64,000 bases of DNA from Variovorax sp. V213 (GCF_041154455.1 NZ_AP028665.1:992001-1056000), one strand, 5' to 3'; positions 33,389 to 42,513 are shown, counted from the stretch's first letter. A program made the numbers and translations. The notes: generated by a model from the letters alone, not told the origin.

Positions 33389-34360
33389 ATGTCTTTCCGC
33401 AATCTCGCATTCGGCGCCCTGCTGGCGGCCATCCTCCTGCCGGCTTCCGCACAGACCGATAAGTTCCCGTCCCGACCGATCAGGCTGGTCGTGCCTTGGA
33501 GCGCAGGCGGCAACACGGACGCTATTGCACGGCTGATGGCCTTGAAGCTTTCGGAGCGAATAAACCAACAGGTGGTGGTAGACAACAAGCCCGGAGCGAA
33601 CGGAATCGTAGGCACGACGGCCGTTGCCCGTGCGCAGCCTGACGGCTATACCCTCATGTTGGCACTGCCGGAGACAAACGTGCTGAACCCGATGGTGTAC
33701 AAGAACATCAGCTATACCTCGAAGGATCTGGACCCGGTGGCATTCATGGGCATCATGCCTTTTGCGCTCGTTGCCAATCCGAGCTCGAAGGCTGCCAGTG
33801 TTCCGGATCTCGTTCGCGTGGCAAAGCAACAGCCCGGCTCGGTATCCGCAGCAAGCTGGGGGGTTGGAAGCACCGCGCACGCCGCCATCGCATTGATGGA
33901 GCAGGCCGCACACGTGGAACTCCTGCACGTTCCCTTTCCGGGTACCGCTCCTGCGCTGACCCAAGTGTTCAGCGGACAGATCGATCTCATGTTCCTGTCG
34001 GCACTGAGTGCCACTGAGCTCGCAAAATCAGGCAAGGTGAAGGTACTCGGAGTCACCGTGGACAAGCGGATGGACTCTTTCCCTGACGTCCCAACCCTTG
34101 CAGAACAGGGCCTCCCTGGAGTCGACGTTTCACTCTGGTACGGCATCGCGGCGCCCGCCAAGACACCCTCTGCCATCAAGGATTACCTTTCGAAGGAAAT
34201 CCTAGAAGTCCTCAAGGACCCCGCAGTGCTGCAAGACCTGCGAGGCCGGGGCATGGTGGTCCACCCCCGGAATGCCGGCGAGTTCTCTCGCTTCATTGCG
34301 GCCGAAGAAGGACGTTGGTCCGGCCTGATCAAGGCGAAGAACATTCGCATCGACAACTGA
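33389..34360 (+). CDS. Bug family tripartite tricarboxylate transporter receptor
   Basis: Periplasmic receptor of 323 residues. Signal peptide MSFRNLAFGALLAAILLPAS cleaved near AQ; mature motif IRLVVPWSAGGNTDAIARLM and VDNKPGANGIVGTTAVA. A single AAAGTGGC lies at 33324, 58 bases before the ATG. Ten bases separate its stop from the D-aminoacylase gene, so receptor and enzyme are probably used on the same substrate, such as an N-acyl amino acid. Confidence 0.93.
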   Translation: MSFRNLAFGALLAAILLPASAQTDKFPSRPIRLVVPWSAGGNTDAIARLMALKLSERINQQVVVDNKPGANGIVGTTAVARAQPDGYTLMLALPETNVLNPMVYKNISYTSKDLDPVAFMGIMPFALVANPSSKAASVPDLVRVAKQQPGSVSAASWGVGSTAHAAIALMEQAAHVELLHVPFPGTAPALTQVFSGQIDLMFLSALSATELAKSGKVKVLGVTVDKRMDSFPDVPTLAEQGLPGVDVSLWYGIAAPAKTPSAIKDYLSKEILEVLKDPAVLQDLRGRGMVVHPRNAGEFSRFIAAEEGRWSGLIKAKNIRIDN

Positions 34361-34370
34361 GCCAGCCAGC

Positions 34371-35972
34371 ATGATGATTGATTACCTACTGGTCGGCGGC
34401 CAGGTTGTCGCGAGCGAGGGGCAAGCGGAGCCCTTCGTGGGCACGGTGGCCATCGCAGGCGAACGGATCGTGTGGGTGCAGCAAGGCATCGTCGACGCAC
34501 CTGCGCGTCAGAGGATCGACTGCTCTGGCTTGATCGTTGCACCTGGGTTCATCGATATTCATACCCACTCGGATGCTGCGTTTCTCAAGGATTCCGGTGG
34601 CCAGAGTCAGATCACGCAAGGAGTCACGACCGAGATCGCCGGCAATTGCGGTCATAGCTGTGCACCTTGCGCCGACCCTATTTTGCTGAGGAAGCACCTT
34701 CTCGCGGTGCAGGATTCGACAGAGATCACCTGGAGGACGTTCGCCGAATACCTCGACGTGCTCCAGGCCACGCGTCCCGTATTGAACGTCGCTTCATACG
34801 TTGGCCACGGTACGGTTCGCCTTGCCGTTAAAGGAACGGCTAGTTCCGCAGCCGGTGCGGACGAACTCTCAGCGATGGGGAAGTATCTGCGCCAAGCTCT
34901 TGACGACGGCGCAATTGGTATCTCCACAGGGCTGGAGTACGCGCCAGGCATGCACGCGACCGCCGTGGAACTCTTGGAGGCAGGTGCGATTGCGGCGGAG
35001 TTCGACGTGGTGTACGCCAGTCACGTCCGCAACCGCGACTGGTTGGTCGAAATGGGGGTCGGTGAAGCGCTCGGCATCGCTCGCACGACCCGGTCCAAAC
35101 TCCAGCTGTCTCACATAGCTCCGAAATACGGCGCGCCGCAGGGCGCGGCGGATCGTCTGCTGGAGATGGTGCGCTGGGCGCGCAAGGATGGCGCCGATGT
35201 GGGCTTCGATGTCATTCCCGATGAATGGGGGCCCACGAAAGTCATTGCGTCTCTCCCGACTTGGGCACTTGAGCTGCCAAGCGACGAACTGCGGTCCCTA
35301 CTGCGACCCGGACCTTCCCGCGCCCGCTTGCAGGAGAACGCATTTCCCAACTGGAAGTTGCTTGCCGACCACCGGTGGGACTTGCTGGTTCTCTACCATT
35401 GCGGAGCGAACCCGTCTTACATGGGGAAAACCATTCAGCAGATTGCCGTCGAGCGGCAATCCACGCCTTGGGATTGCATCTGCGACCTCCTCCTGGAAGA
35501 AGGCGCCGAGATGTCTCGCTTGATGTGGTGCGGACGGGTATCGAGCCAAGCAGACATTGACACATTGATCCGGCAGCCTGACTGCATGGTGATTTCCGAT
35601 GGCGTGTCCGTCAGCGAAGTGGGCGCTTTGAAAGACCTGCGGTTCTCGCCGATCGCTTTCTCGTGGGCAGCGTCGTTCCTTCAGAAGTACGTGAGAGATC
35701 AGCGCGTCCTGGGTATTGTCGAGGCGGTAGGGCGCCTGACCTGGACTCCCGCACGGCGTTTCCAGCTGGAGCATCGGGGAGAACTCCGGGCTGGATACTA
35801 CGCGGACCTAGCAGTCTTCGATCTCGATCGAATCCACTGTCACTCCACGTTGGAAAACCCGAACGTCAAGTCGACGGGTGTGACTCACGTTTTTGTCAAC
35901 GGAACTGCCGTGATGCGCGACGCTTCGCTAACCGAGGCACGACCAGGCAAGGTCTTGCGGCGCGGGACGTAA
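34371..35972 (+). CDS. N-acyl-D-amino-acid deacylase-like amidohydrolase
   Basis: Metal-dependent amidohydrolase of 533 residues in the D-aminoacylase group, hydrolysing N-acyl-D-amino acids. Metal ligands are visible in APGFIDIHTHSDAAFL and near GVTTEIAGNCGHSCAPC; YASHVRNRDWLVEMG and KLQLSHIAPKYG contribute further histidines. The C-terminus GELRAGYYADLAVFDLDRI is standard. ATG 34371 or the next codon may start it. Coupled to a Bug receptor gene 10 bases upstream. Confidence 0.9.
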   Translation: MMIDYLLVGGQVVASEGQAEPFVGTVAIAGERIVWVQQGIVDAPARQRIDCSGLIVAPGFIDIHTHSDAAFLKDSGGQSQITQGVTTEIAGNCGHSCAPCADPILLRKHLLAVQDSTEITWRTFAEYLDVLQATRPVLNVASYVGHGTVRLAVKGTASSAAGADELSAMGKYLRQALDDGAIGISTGLEYAPGMHATAVELLEAGAIAAEFDVVYASHVRNRDWLVEMGVGEALGIARTTRSKLQLSHIAPKYGAPQGAADRLLEMVRWARKDGADVGFDVIPDEWGPTKVIASLPTWALELPSDELRSLLRPGPSRARLQENAFPNWKLLADHRWDLLVLYHCGANPSYMGKTIQQIAVERQSTPWDCICDLLLEEGAEMSRLMWCGRVSSQADIDTLIRQPDCMVISDGVSVSEVGALKDLRFSPIAFSWAASFLQKYVRDQRVLGIVEAVGRLTWTPARRFQLEHRGELRAGYYADLAVFDLDRIHCHSTLENPNVKSTGVTHVFVNGTAVMRDASLTEARPGKVLRRGT

Positions 35973-36131
35973 GCAGCGCCCACACCATGGTCATCGCAAG
36001 AGCGTTGCGCTTCTTTCTGCGAATGGGGCATTTCGCCCCGCTGGCACGAGGCTGTCGAAAGGGGGCAGCCGCAGGCGGCTCGGACTATCGCTTCTATCTG
36101 CTGCACTGAGCCAACGCAGCTCAGGCCGCCA
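35973..36131. other. intergenic region downstream of the amidohydrolase gene
   Basis: No gene seen. GGGGC-ATTTC-GCCCC near 36023-36037 and AGCCGC-AG-GCGGCT near 36066 are short hairpins that could end the rightward transcript, but neither is followed by a T-run. The rest of the gap up to 36336 holds the amidase relic. Confidence 0.35.
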
Positions 36132-36241
36132 GCCGCTCAGCAGGCCTATGCGCATGCCGCTGAGAAACCCCGGATCGACCACCTCGTTTTCCTTTCAGCC
36201 CAAAGGCATCTGCATGGCAAGCGGCGAGCGCGGATCGCAGA
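36132..36241 (-). pseudogene. amidase gene relic
   Basis: About 110 bases on the minus strand that align almost base for base with 29385-29490 of the intact amidase gene: the peptide DPRSPLAMQMPLG, then a TGA where the amidase has TGG, then VDPGFLSGMRIG. Both sides are unrelated. A second amidase gene once stood here or a piece was copied in. Confidence 0.85.
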
Positions 36242-36336
36242 CGCACCACGTGACCTCACCCAAAGGGTTCGGTCCAACACCTCCGCCACTCGCAGCTCGG
36301 CATGCAGCACGACCATCTTCCTTGCCCAGGGAATTG

Positions 36337-37149
36337 CTATGTTGGCGGCAAGGGCGCGTGCTTGCCAAGAAATGACAGCACCTGCGTATTGAACTCCTCT
36401 GGTTTTTCAAAGTACGCGGAATGGCCCGCATCTTCCACAATCACCATTTCGGCATTGGGAAGCAGGTCAAGCATTTCTTCTGCCACACTTACAGGAACGA
36501 TCGGATCCTCTCGCCCCACGACAACAAGGGTGTTCGTCATGACCTTCCGAAGTTCTGACAGGCGGAGAAGCTTCTCAGGTGCAAGGAGGGTAGCGAGGGC
36601 AATGCCCCACTCATTCTCATCAATGTCTCGCGCGCTAGGGTTGAAGTGATTGATCTGCGCATACAAGACCGCTTTCTCGGGGCAATGGGCCAAGAACCAC
36701 CGTCCCAATGACCTTTGCTCGATGGACACGGCCTTCTGAGTGAGGCGGCGTTCTGCGAGGATTCGGTTGATCTGCGGATGATCGACAGCCAAGGTCGAGT
36801 CGCAAGCGCAGAGAGCCCAAACGCGCTGAGGATGCTCCAGGCACAGGCGGAGCCCAACCATGCCGCCCAATGATTGGCCGACGATCGCAAATTGATCGAT
36901 GTCCAGTGGAGCAAGCACTGCCAGAACATCGCTCGTGAGTTGGTCCATCCCAAACTCATCAAGTGGGGCGACGGATCGCCCAAAGCATCGAAGATCGATC
37001 GTGATGCAGGTGAAAGCCTTGCTGAAGCTCGGAAGCTGCTGCCACCAGGTCGCTCCATTGGAACCAGCCCCATGAAGAAAGACCACCGCAGGACCGGAAC
37101 CGCAGAGTTCGAAGTAGATTTTTCTTCCGTTTGAGTTCGCGTACGCCAT
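36337..37149 (-). CDS. alpha/beta hydrolase
   Basis: 270-residue hydrolase of the 3-oxoadipate enol-lactonase/esterase type. Oxyanion region VVFLHGAGSNGATWW, nucleophile IVGQSLGGMVGLRL, acid in VVVGREDPIVPVS and His in VEDAGHSAYFEKPEEFN. No signal peptide. Eleven bases after the stop-to-start gap from the Bug gene at 37161, so they form an operon divergent from the lysR gene. Substrate unknown. Confidence 0.92.
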   Translation of the reverse strand: MAYANSNGRKIYFELCGSGPAVVFLHGAGSNGATWWQQLPSFSKAFTCITIDLRCFGRSVAPLDEFGMDQLTSDVLAVLAPLDIDQFAIVGQSLGGMVGLRLCLEHPQRVWALCACDSTLAVDHPQINRILAERRLTQKAVSIEQRSLGRWFLAHCPEKAVLYAQINHFNPSARDIDENEWGIALATLLAPEKLLRLSELRKVMTNTLVVVGREDPIVPVSVAEEMLDLLPNAEMVIVEDAGHSAYFEKPEEFNTQVLSFLGKHAPLPPT

Positions 37150-37160
37150 ATCTTGAAAAA

Positions 37161-38120
37161 TCAGTTGGCGCGAAGGCCCAAGCTCCGAACCAACGTGCTC
37201 CAGCGGTTTAGGTCTTTCACTACCAAGTCACCATACTGCCTCGGGGTGGTTCTAAGAGGCGAGAGACCTTCAGTGTCGAGTTGTTGCAGCAGCGCCTTGT
37301 CGTTCAGCGCTTCGATCAATGCGGCGTTCAGCTTGTCGACTACCGCGATAGGAGTGCCCTTGGGTGCGGAGAGGCCAACCCACGAGCTCACGGTAAGGTC
37401 GGGATAGCCAAGCTCGGCGAAAGTGGGGACATCCTTCCAAGCAGGGCTTCGCTGAGCGCTCGATACGGCGATCACCCGGAGCTTTCCGGATTGAACACTA
37501 GCCTGGGCGGCATTTGGAGGAATGATCATCACTGTCACTACGCCGGCGAGCACGTCTTGTAAAGCGGGCGCACCTCCTTTGTATGGAACATGCGTCAACT
37601 GCACTTTGGCCGCCCGCTGCAACAGTTCCATCAGCAGATGACCGGTACTGCCTGCGCCTGAGCTGGCGTAGTCGACCTTCCCAGGTGCCTTCTTCGCCTT
37701 GGCGAGTAGATCCGGCAAACTTGCGATGCCAGAGTCGGAGCGGACGATGAGCCACTGTGCCCCTTCGCCAATAGCTCCAACTGGCTCAAAGTCCTTCGCA
37801 ATATCGAACGGAACCTTGTCGTACATCTCTTGCGCAATCGTGTTCAACATGCCAGTCATGGTCAACGTGTAGCCATCAGGCGCTGCAGAAGCTCCGAATT
37901 GCGTTCCGACGATGTTTCCGGCACTCGGCCGGTTGTCTATGACCAGCGGTTGACCTAGCGATGCGGCCATCTTCTGAGCCAACGGGCGCATGATCCTGTC
38001 GTAGGGGCCGCCCAGTAGAGCGGGCACAACAACTTTGATTGGGTGGATTGGCCAAGCGGTGGTTTGCGCGGTCGCTACGATGCTGCTCAAGCAAGCGATA
38101 GCCACGAGTAGCCTCAACAT
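37161..38120 (-). CDS. Bug family tripartite tricarboxylate transporter receptor
   Basis: 319 residues. Signal peptide MLRLLVAIACLSSIVATAQ; the loop IKVVVPALLGGPYDRIMRPL is a Bug variant with LLGGPYD in place of AGGxxD, and IDNRPSAGNIVGTQFGASAA follows. The changed loop may alter ligand specificity. First gene of a two-gene operon with the hydrolase, divergent from the LysR gene that would have controlled it. Confidence 0.92.
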   Translation of the reverse strand: MLRLLVAIACLSSIVATAQTTAWPIHPIKVVVPALLGGPYDRIMRPLAQKMAASLGQPLVIDNRPSAGNIVGTQFGASAAPDGYTLTMTGMLNTIAQEMYDKVPFDIAKDFEPVGAIGEGAQWLIVRSDSGIASLPDLLAKAKKAPGKVDYASSGAGSTGHLLMELLQRAAKVQLTHVPYKGGAPALQDVLAGVVTVMIIPPNAAQASVQSGKLRVIAVSSAQRSPAWKDVPTFAELGYPDLTVSSWVGLSAPKGTPIAVVDKLNAALIEALNDKALLQQLDTEGLSPLRTTPRQYGDLVVKDLNRWSTLVRSLGLRAN

Positions 38121-38634
38121 TTTCTCGTCTCCTTTTTATGACCTGTCGTTTTGCGATCTCGAATCTTCCATGTCCTGGCTCCCCGATCCAAATTAAATTC
38201 TGGTCCTAGCTATCAGTGCTACTAATACCATGTCATCGAACGTCCATAGCTTGCTCAATCGCTTGCTCACGCGCGGGAAGTTCCGCCAATTGCAAATCGT
38301 TCTGAGAGTGGCGGAGCTCGGCAGCATCCAGCGAACAGCAAATTCGATCGGAATCACCCAGTCCGGAGTAACTCAAGCCCTGGCTCATCTGGAGCAAATG
38401 CTCGAAGTGAAGCTGTTCGAACGGCATGCAAGGGGGATGCGACCTACCGCAGCGTGCATTGACCTGCTGCCGGTCGCGCGCCAGCTGATGCTTGGAATCG
38501 CGCGGGGCGCTGAAATCGTTGCCGCTCGTCAACAGCGCAGCACGGGGTTCGTTCGACTGCTCGCTTCTTCTTCTGCCATTGACCTGCCCCCTTCTGCCGT
38601 GCCATTCATAACGAGGAAGTCCGGGGTTGCAAGA

Positions 38635-39471
38635 TTAATTAATCTCGGTGGTTGTTGAGGTGGATCGAGCTGCATCGCCAGCGCGCTGGCGATGCAGCTC
38701 GGCGAACTTCGACGGAGGCATTCGCTGGCAACTGCTGTGCGGCCTGACCTCGTTGTAGTCCTGGCGCCAGAGCGTGATGGCCGATCGGGCCTGCTGCAGC
38801 GTCTCGAACCACTGTTCGTTCAGGCACTCGTCCCTGAACTTGCCGTTGAAGCTCTCGATGTAGCCGTTCTGCATGGGCCGTCCCGGCTCGATCAGGATGT
38901 GACGGATGCCATGGGTCTGCGCCCAGCCCATGAAGGCGCGACTGGTGAACTCCGGGCCGTTGTCGGTGCGCACAGCCAGCGGGTAGCCTCTGAACACGGC
39001 CGCTTGATCCAGCAGTCGCGTAACGTATTGCCCCGAGATTCCCCAGTCCACCGAGATGCTCACGCATTCGTGGCTGAAGTCATCGGCCACGGTCAAGCAC
39101 TTGATGCGCCGTCCCGTGCTCAGGCTGTCGCTGACGAAGTCCATGCTCCACACCTCATTGACCGTCGTGGCCAGTTGCAGCGGCACGCGTTCGTTGGCGG
39201 GGCGTTTGACCTTCTTGCGCTTGCGCACCGCCAGGTTGGCGGCGCTGTACAGGCGGTAGACGCGCTTGTGGTTCACGCCCGGGAAGTGCGGGCGCAGCAT
39301 GTCGTGGATGCGCCGATAGCCGAAGCGCCGACGTGCATGCGCGATCTCGACGATCTTGTTGCTGAGCTCTTGCGTCATGGCATCGACCTCGGGTGGGTTG
39401 CGGTAGCTGTCGCGGGAGAGCCCCACAAGCCTGCAGGCGCGTCGTTCGCTCAGATCGCATTGCCCGATCAT
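38635..39471 (-). CDS. IS3 transposase OrfB (integrase core), copy 2
   Basis: 278 residues, identical in sequence to the protein at 21440-22276, with the complete DDE set (SMDFVS, RTDNGPEF, YIESFNGKF). Expressed as an OrfAB fusion by -1 frameshifting. Confidence 0.94.
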   Translation of the reverse strand: MIGQCDLSERRACRLVGLSRDSYRNPPEVDAMTQELSNKIVEIAHARRRFGYRRIHDMLRPHFPGVNHKRVYRLYSAANLAVRKRKKVKRPANERVPLQLATTVNEVWSMDFVSDSLSTGRRIKCLTVADDFSHECVSISVDWGISGQYVTRLLDQAAVFRGYPLAVRTDNGPEFTSRAFMGWAQTHGIRHILIEPGRPMQNGYIESFNGKFRDECLNEQWFETLQQARSAITLWRQDYNEVRPHSSCQRMPPSKFAELHRQRAGDAARSTSTTTEIN

Positions 39472-39503
39472 GATGGCGACGGCCGCGCGCTTGGCTTGCG
39501 GGG

Positions 39504-39779
39504 CTATCGCTTTACCCCGAAGGCCGTGTTCAGCGCGTGGATGTCCAGGTGCGCTTCGGCCAGCAGCTTCTTGAGTTTGTTGTTCTCGGCCTCGAGCTCA
39601 CGCAGGCGCCTGGCATCGGGCACGTCCATCCCGCCGTATTTGGCGCGCCATTTGTAGAAGGTCGCATCACTGAAGCCGCCCTTGCGGCACAGATCTTTGA
39701 TCGGCAAGCCAGACTCGGCTTGCTTGATGAAACCGATGATCTGCTCCTCGGTGTATCTGCTCTTTCTCATGTCCGTCAT
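39504..39779 (-). CDS. IS3 transposase OrfA, copy 2
   Basis: 91 residues, identical to the copy at 21132-21407: HTH start YTEEQIIGFIKQAESG and a leucine zipper RRLRELEAENNKLKKL. Starts 60 bases inside the terminus. Confidence 0.93.
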   Translation of the reverse strand: MTDMRKSRYTEEQIIGFIKQAESGLPIKDLCRKGGFSDATFYKWRAKYGGMDVPDARRLRELEAENNKLKKLLAEAHLDIHALNTAFGVKR

Positions 39780-40428
39780 TCTCCAAGTTGACGGACTTCA
39801 CTGCCACTACGCTGGTACGGCCGGGAGGGGGCAGGTCACCATCCATGGACTGCTCGTCCGCGTTTTGCCTCGATTCGCCGAAGCAGAGCCTTCTATCCAC
39901 GTGCAACTCGATGAGGCAGAAGGGGAGGATCAGTTGCTCGCTGTCGCCAGAAGCGAAGTCGACTTGGCAGTATGTAGGCGGCCGGCCGTGTCACCGGAAG
40001 GCTGGGTCTTCTACCCGTTGCTTCCAGATCGCTTTGTGGTGGTGGCCCGCTATGCTCATCCGCTTGCGCTCGTTACTTCAGTCAAGGTAGCAGACTTGTC
40101 CGACTGGGAGTGGTTGCTCTTGCCGACCGGAGTGGCAGCAAGGGAGCGCTTCGAACATTTAGCTGCGGAGTTCAAGGCGGAACCGATCGGTTTTCCGGTC
40201 ACCACGCGCGCACTGCCAATGCTGTTCTGGCTATTGCAAGAGAGAGATCTCTTGGCGCTGCTTCCACTTTCACTAGTCGCACCGCTGCTTGCTAGTGGAC
40301 AGCTTTGCCAGGTAAATGCGATCGTCGACCTAGGCATCGAGCCACTCGGGATTCTGGCACCACTGCAACTTGGTGAAGCTGCGCAAAAACTTTTCGACTT
40401 CTTGCATGATTCGACGTCGACTAGGTGA

Positions 40429-41061
40429 GAACCGCTCGCGCAGGGGCAGATGCTCGGCGCCTTCTGCCTCACCGAGCCGCAGGCCGGCAGCGATGCGTCG
40501 AGCCTGCGCACCACGGCGCGCAAGGACGGCGATGCCTACGTGATCGACGGCGTGAAGCAGTTCATCACCAGCGGCAAGAACGGGCAGGTCGCCATCGTCA
40601 TCGCGGTGACCGACAAGGGCGCGGGCAAGCGCGGCATGAGCGCATTCATCGTGCCCACCGATGCGCCCGGCTACAGCGTGGCGCGGCTGGAAGACAAGCT
40701 GGGCCAGCACAGCAGCGACACTGCGCAGATCAATTTCGACGGCTGCCGCATCCCGGCGGAGAACCTCATCGGCGCCGAAGGCGAGGGCTACAAGATCGCA
40801 CTGGGCGCGCTCGAGGGCGGACGCATCGGCATTGCGGCGCAAAGCGTGGGCATGGCGCGCAGCGCCTTCGACGTGGCGCTGGCCTATGCCAAGGAGCGCC
40901 AGGCCTTCGGCGGTGCGATCTTCGACCAGCAGGCCGTCGGGTTCCGCCTGGCCGAATGCGCCACGCAGCTGGAGGCCGCGCGCCAACTCATCTGGCATGC
41001 CGCGAGCCTGCGCGACGCCGGCCGGCCCTGCCTGAAGGAAGCCGCCATGGCCAAGCTGTTC
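40429..41061 (+). pseudogene. acyl-CoA dehydrogenase fragment, truncated at both ends
   Basis: The frame right after the lysR stop reads EPLAQGQMLGAFCLTEPQAG and continues through IDGVKQFITSGKNGQVAIVI, DFDGCRIPAENLIGAEGEGY-type sequence and VALAYAKERQAFGGAIFDQQ to EAAMAKLF at 41061. That is roughly residues 115-325 of a normal 380-residue enzyme. The N-terminal domain, the catalytic-base region and the last helices are missing; beyond 41061 the frame runs into unrelated sequence to a stop at 41179-41181. Its left breakpoint coincides with the lysR end. Confidence 0.85.
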
Positions 41062-41526
41062 CGTCGAGACGTCCCTTGCGGCACCTCACGAACACAATTT
41101 GCGCAAGCGACATTCGAAGAACTCTTTTGTCAAAAAAAACGTTCGACGATTCCGTACGCTCAGGAATCTCAGTCCTTTTGAAATCAACGACTTAGCACTG
41201 ATTTCTCATGAACACATTTCTGCACGTGGACGCGCGAGTCGGCAGACAAAAAGCCCGCGGGGGCAATGCTTGGCTGACAGGTTGAGCAATAAGTTGCTGA
41301 CAAACTAACCACAACTGCCGGACGGGCGCGAAAACTTGTGCAACATGTGCAGAACGCGCGCCGTCGGCTCGCCACGTCCCGTACAGCCCGCGCGAAACTG
41401 CCAAGGCGAAGCCGATTCGTGCGATTCAATTTTGTCTCCTTTTGCTTTTTCATGGCTGCAATCTTTTATTAAGGGAGTTTGATTTGCCGAGGAGCCGAAG
41501 CTCCACTTCTTCATTTCGGCGCCGCG
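41062..41526. other. intergenic region, lower GC
   Basis: About 465 bases without a credible gene, AT-richer than its surroundings (run of A near 41132, TTTTGTCTCCTTTTGC near 41430). A small hairpin GGAGC-CGAA-GCTCC at 41491-41504 lies 22 bases after the livM stop and might be a weak terminator for liv operon 2; no T-run follows on that strand. Confidence 0.4.
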
Positions 41527-42513
41527 CTACTTCGCGCGCCGCCGATTAATGAACGCAATGATCTCGCCCATGATCCCCTTGCGGAACGCGAGCACGCAGA
41601 TCACGAAGATCAGGCCCGTGACCATGGTGACCGACTCGCCCAGCGTGTTGAACCAGTCGACGGTCGTGATGCGCGCCAGGAAGTTGCCGAGTTCGCCGAT
41701 CTTGTTCTCGAGCAGCACGACCACCGCCGAACCCACGAGGGGACCCGACAGCGTGCCCAGGCCGCCCACCAGCGTCATCAGGATGACCTGGCCCGAGGCG
41801 GTCCAGTGCACGTCGGACAGCGTGGCAAAGCCCAGCACCAACGTCTTGAGCGAACCGGCCAGGCCCGACAGCGCGGCCGAGATCACGAAGGCCAGCAGCT
41901 TGAAGCGGCTTACGTCGTAGCCCAGCGACAGCGCGCGCGGCTCGTTTTCCTTGATGCCCTTGAGCACCTGTCCGAACGGCGAGTGGATGGTGCGAACGAT
42001 CAGCAGGAAGGCCGCGACCACGATCACCAGCGCCACGTAGTACATGGTGAGGTCGTTCGACAGGTCGACGACGCCGAAGAGCTTGCCGCGCGGCACGCCC
42101 TGCAGGCCGTCTTCGCCGCCCGTGAACTTGGCCTGCAGCGCGACGAAGAACATCATCTGCGCGAGCGCCAGCGTGATCATCGCGAAGTAGATGCCCTGGC
42201 GGCGGATGGCCAAGATGCCGAAGGTCCAGCCGAGGACGGCGCCGCTGAGCGTGCCTGCGATCAGGCCGAGTTCGGGCGTGAGGCCCCAGACTTTGATCGC
42301 ATGGCCCGCCACATACGCCGAGCCGCCCAGGAAGGCCGCATGGCCGAACGACAGCAGGCCAGTGAAGCCCAGGAGCAGGTTGAAAGCCGCTGCGAAGAGC
42401 GCGAAGCACATGAGCTTCATCACGAACACCGGGTAGGCGTCGAAGAACGGCGCAGCGATGAGCGCGAGCAGCAGCAGCGCGTAGACGACGATTGGGATTT
42501 TTTTCATGTTCAT
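41527..42513 (-). CDS. livM: Liv-type ABC transporter permease LivM, operon 2
   Basis: 328-residue inner-membrane permease. FNLLLGFTGLLSFGHAAFLG is the LivM signature, RRQGIYFAMITLALAQMMFF follows and GQVLKGIKENEPRALSLGY is the coupling loop. Last gene of the second liv operon, 10 bases after livH. Similar in every motif to the permease at 18130 but with clearly different codon use, so not a recent duplicate. Confidence 0.94.
   Translation of the reverse strand: MNMKKIPIVVYALLLLALIAAPFFDAYPVFVMKLMCFALFAAAFNLLLGFTGLLSFGHAAFLGGSAYVAGHAIKVWGLTPELGLIAGTLSGAVLGWTFGILAIRRQGIYFAMITLALAQMMFFVALQAKFTGGEDGLQGVPRGKLFGVVDLSNDLTMYYVALVIVVAAFLLIVRTIHSPFGQVLKGIKENEPRALSLGYDVSRFKLLAFVISAALSGLAGSLKTLVLGFATLSDVHWTASGQVILMTLVGGLGTLSGPLVGSAVVVLLENKIGELGNFLARITTVDWFNTLGESVTMVTGLIFVICVLAFRKGIMGEIIAFINRRRAK

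Larger units (their letters stand above)
38580..39838 (-). mobile_element. IS3 family (IS407-like) element, copy 2, inside lysR
   Basis: 1259 bp, same length, ends and protein sequences as the copy at 21073-22331 but inverted. Target duplication CCAT at 38576-38579 and 39839-39842. Different duplications at the two copies show independent insertions. Near identity indicates recent activity. Confidence 0.96.
38230..40428 (+). pseudogene. LysR family regulator, interrupted by an IS3 element
   Basis: N-terminal part 38230-38579 has the HTH (RVAELGSIQRTANSIGITQS, ALAHLEQMLEVKLFERHARG); C-terminal part from 39839 has the effector domain (LPRFAEAEPSIHVQLDEAEG, DLAVCRRPAVSPEGWVFYPL). Removing 38580-39838 and one CCAT copy restores LLASSSAIHGLLVRVLPRF in a continuous 311-codon frame. 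The DNA-binding and sensing halves are now separated, so regulation of the divergent Bug-hydrolase operon is probably lost. The stop at 40426 abuts an acyl-CoA dehydrogenase fragment, so the natural C-terminus may also be altered. Confidence 0.96.

Noticed and set aside
38580..38660. Apparent extension of the LysR protein through ITRKSGVARLINLGGC
   Set aside because: These residues are encoded by the IS3 terminus; the same peptide end appears on the split livG.
21073..39838. Composite transposon formed by the two IS3 copies
   Set aside because: Each copy has its own different 4-bp duplication (TGGT and CCAT) inside a different broken gene, so they inserted independently.
41491..41504. Rho-independent terminator after liv operon 2
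   Set aside because: The stem is only five base pairs and no T-run follows in the direction of transcription.
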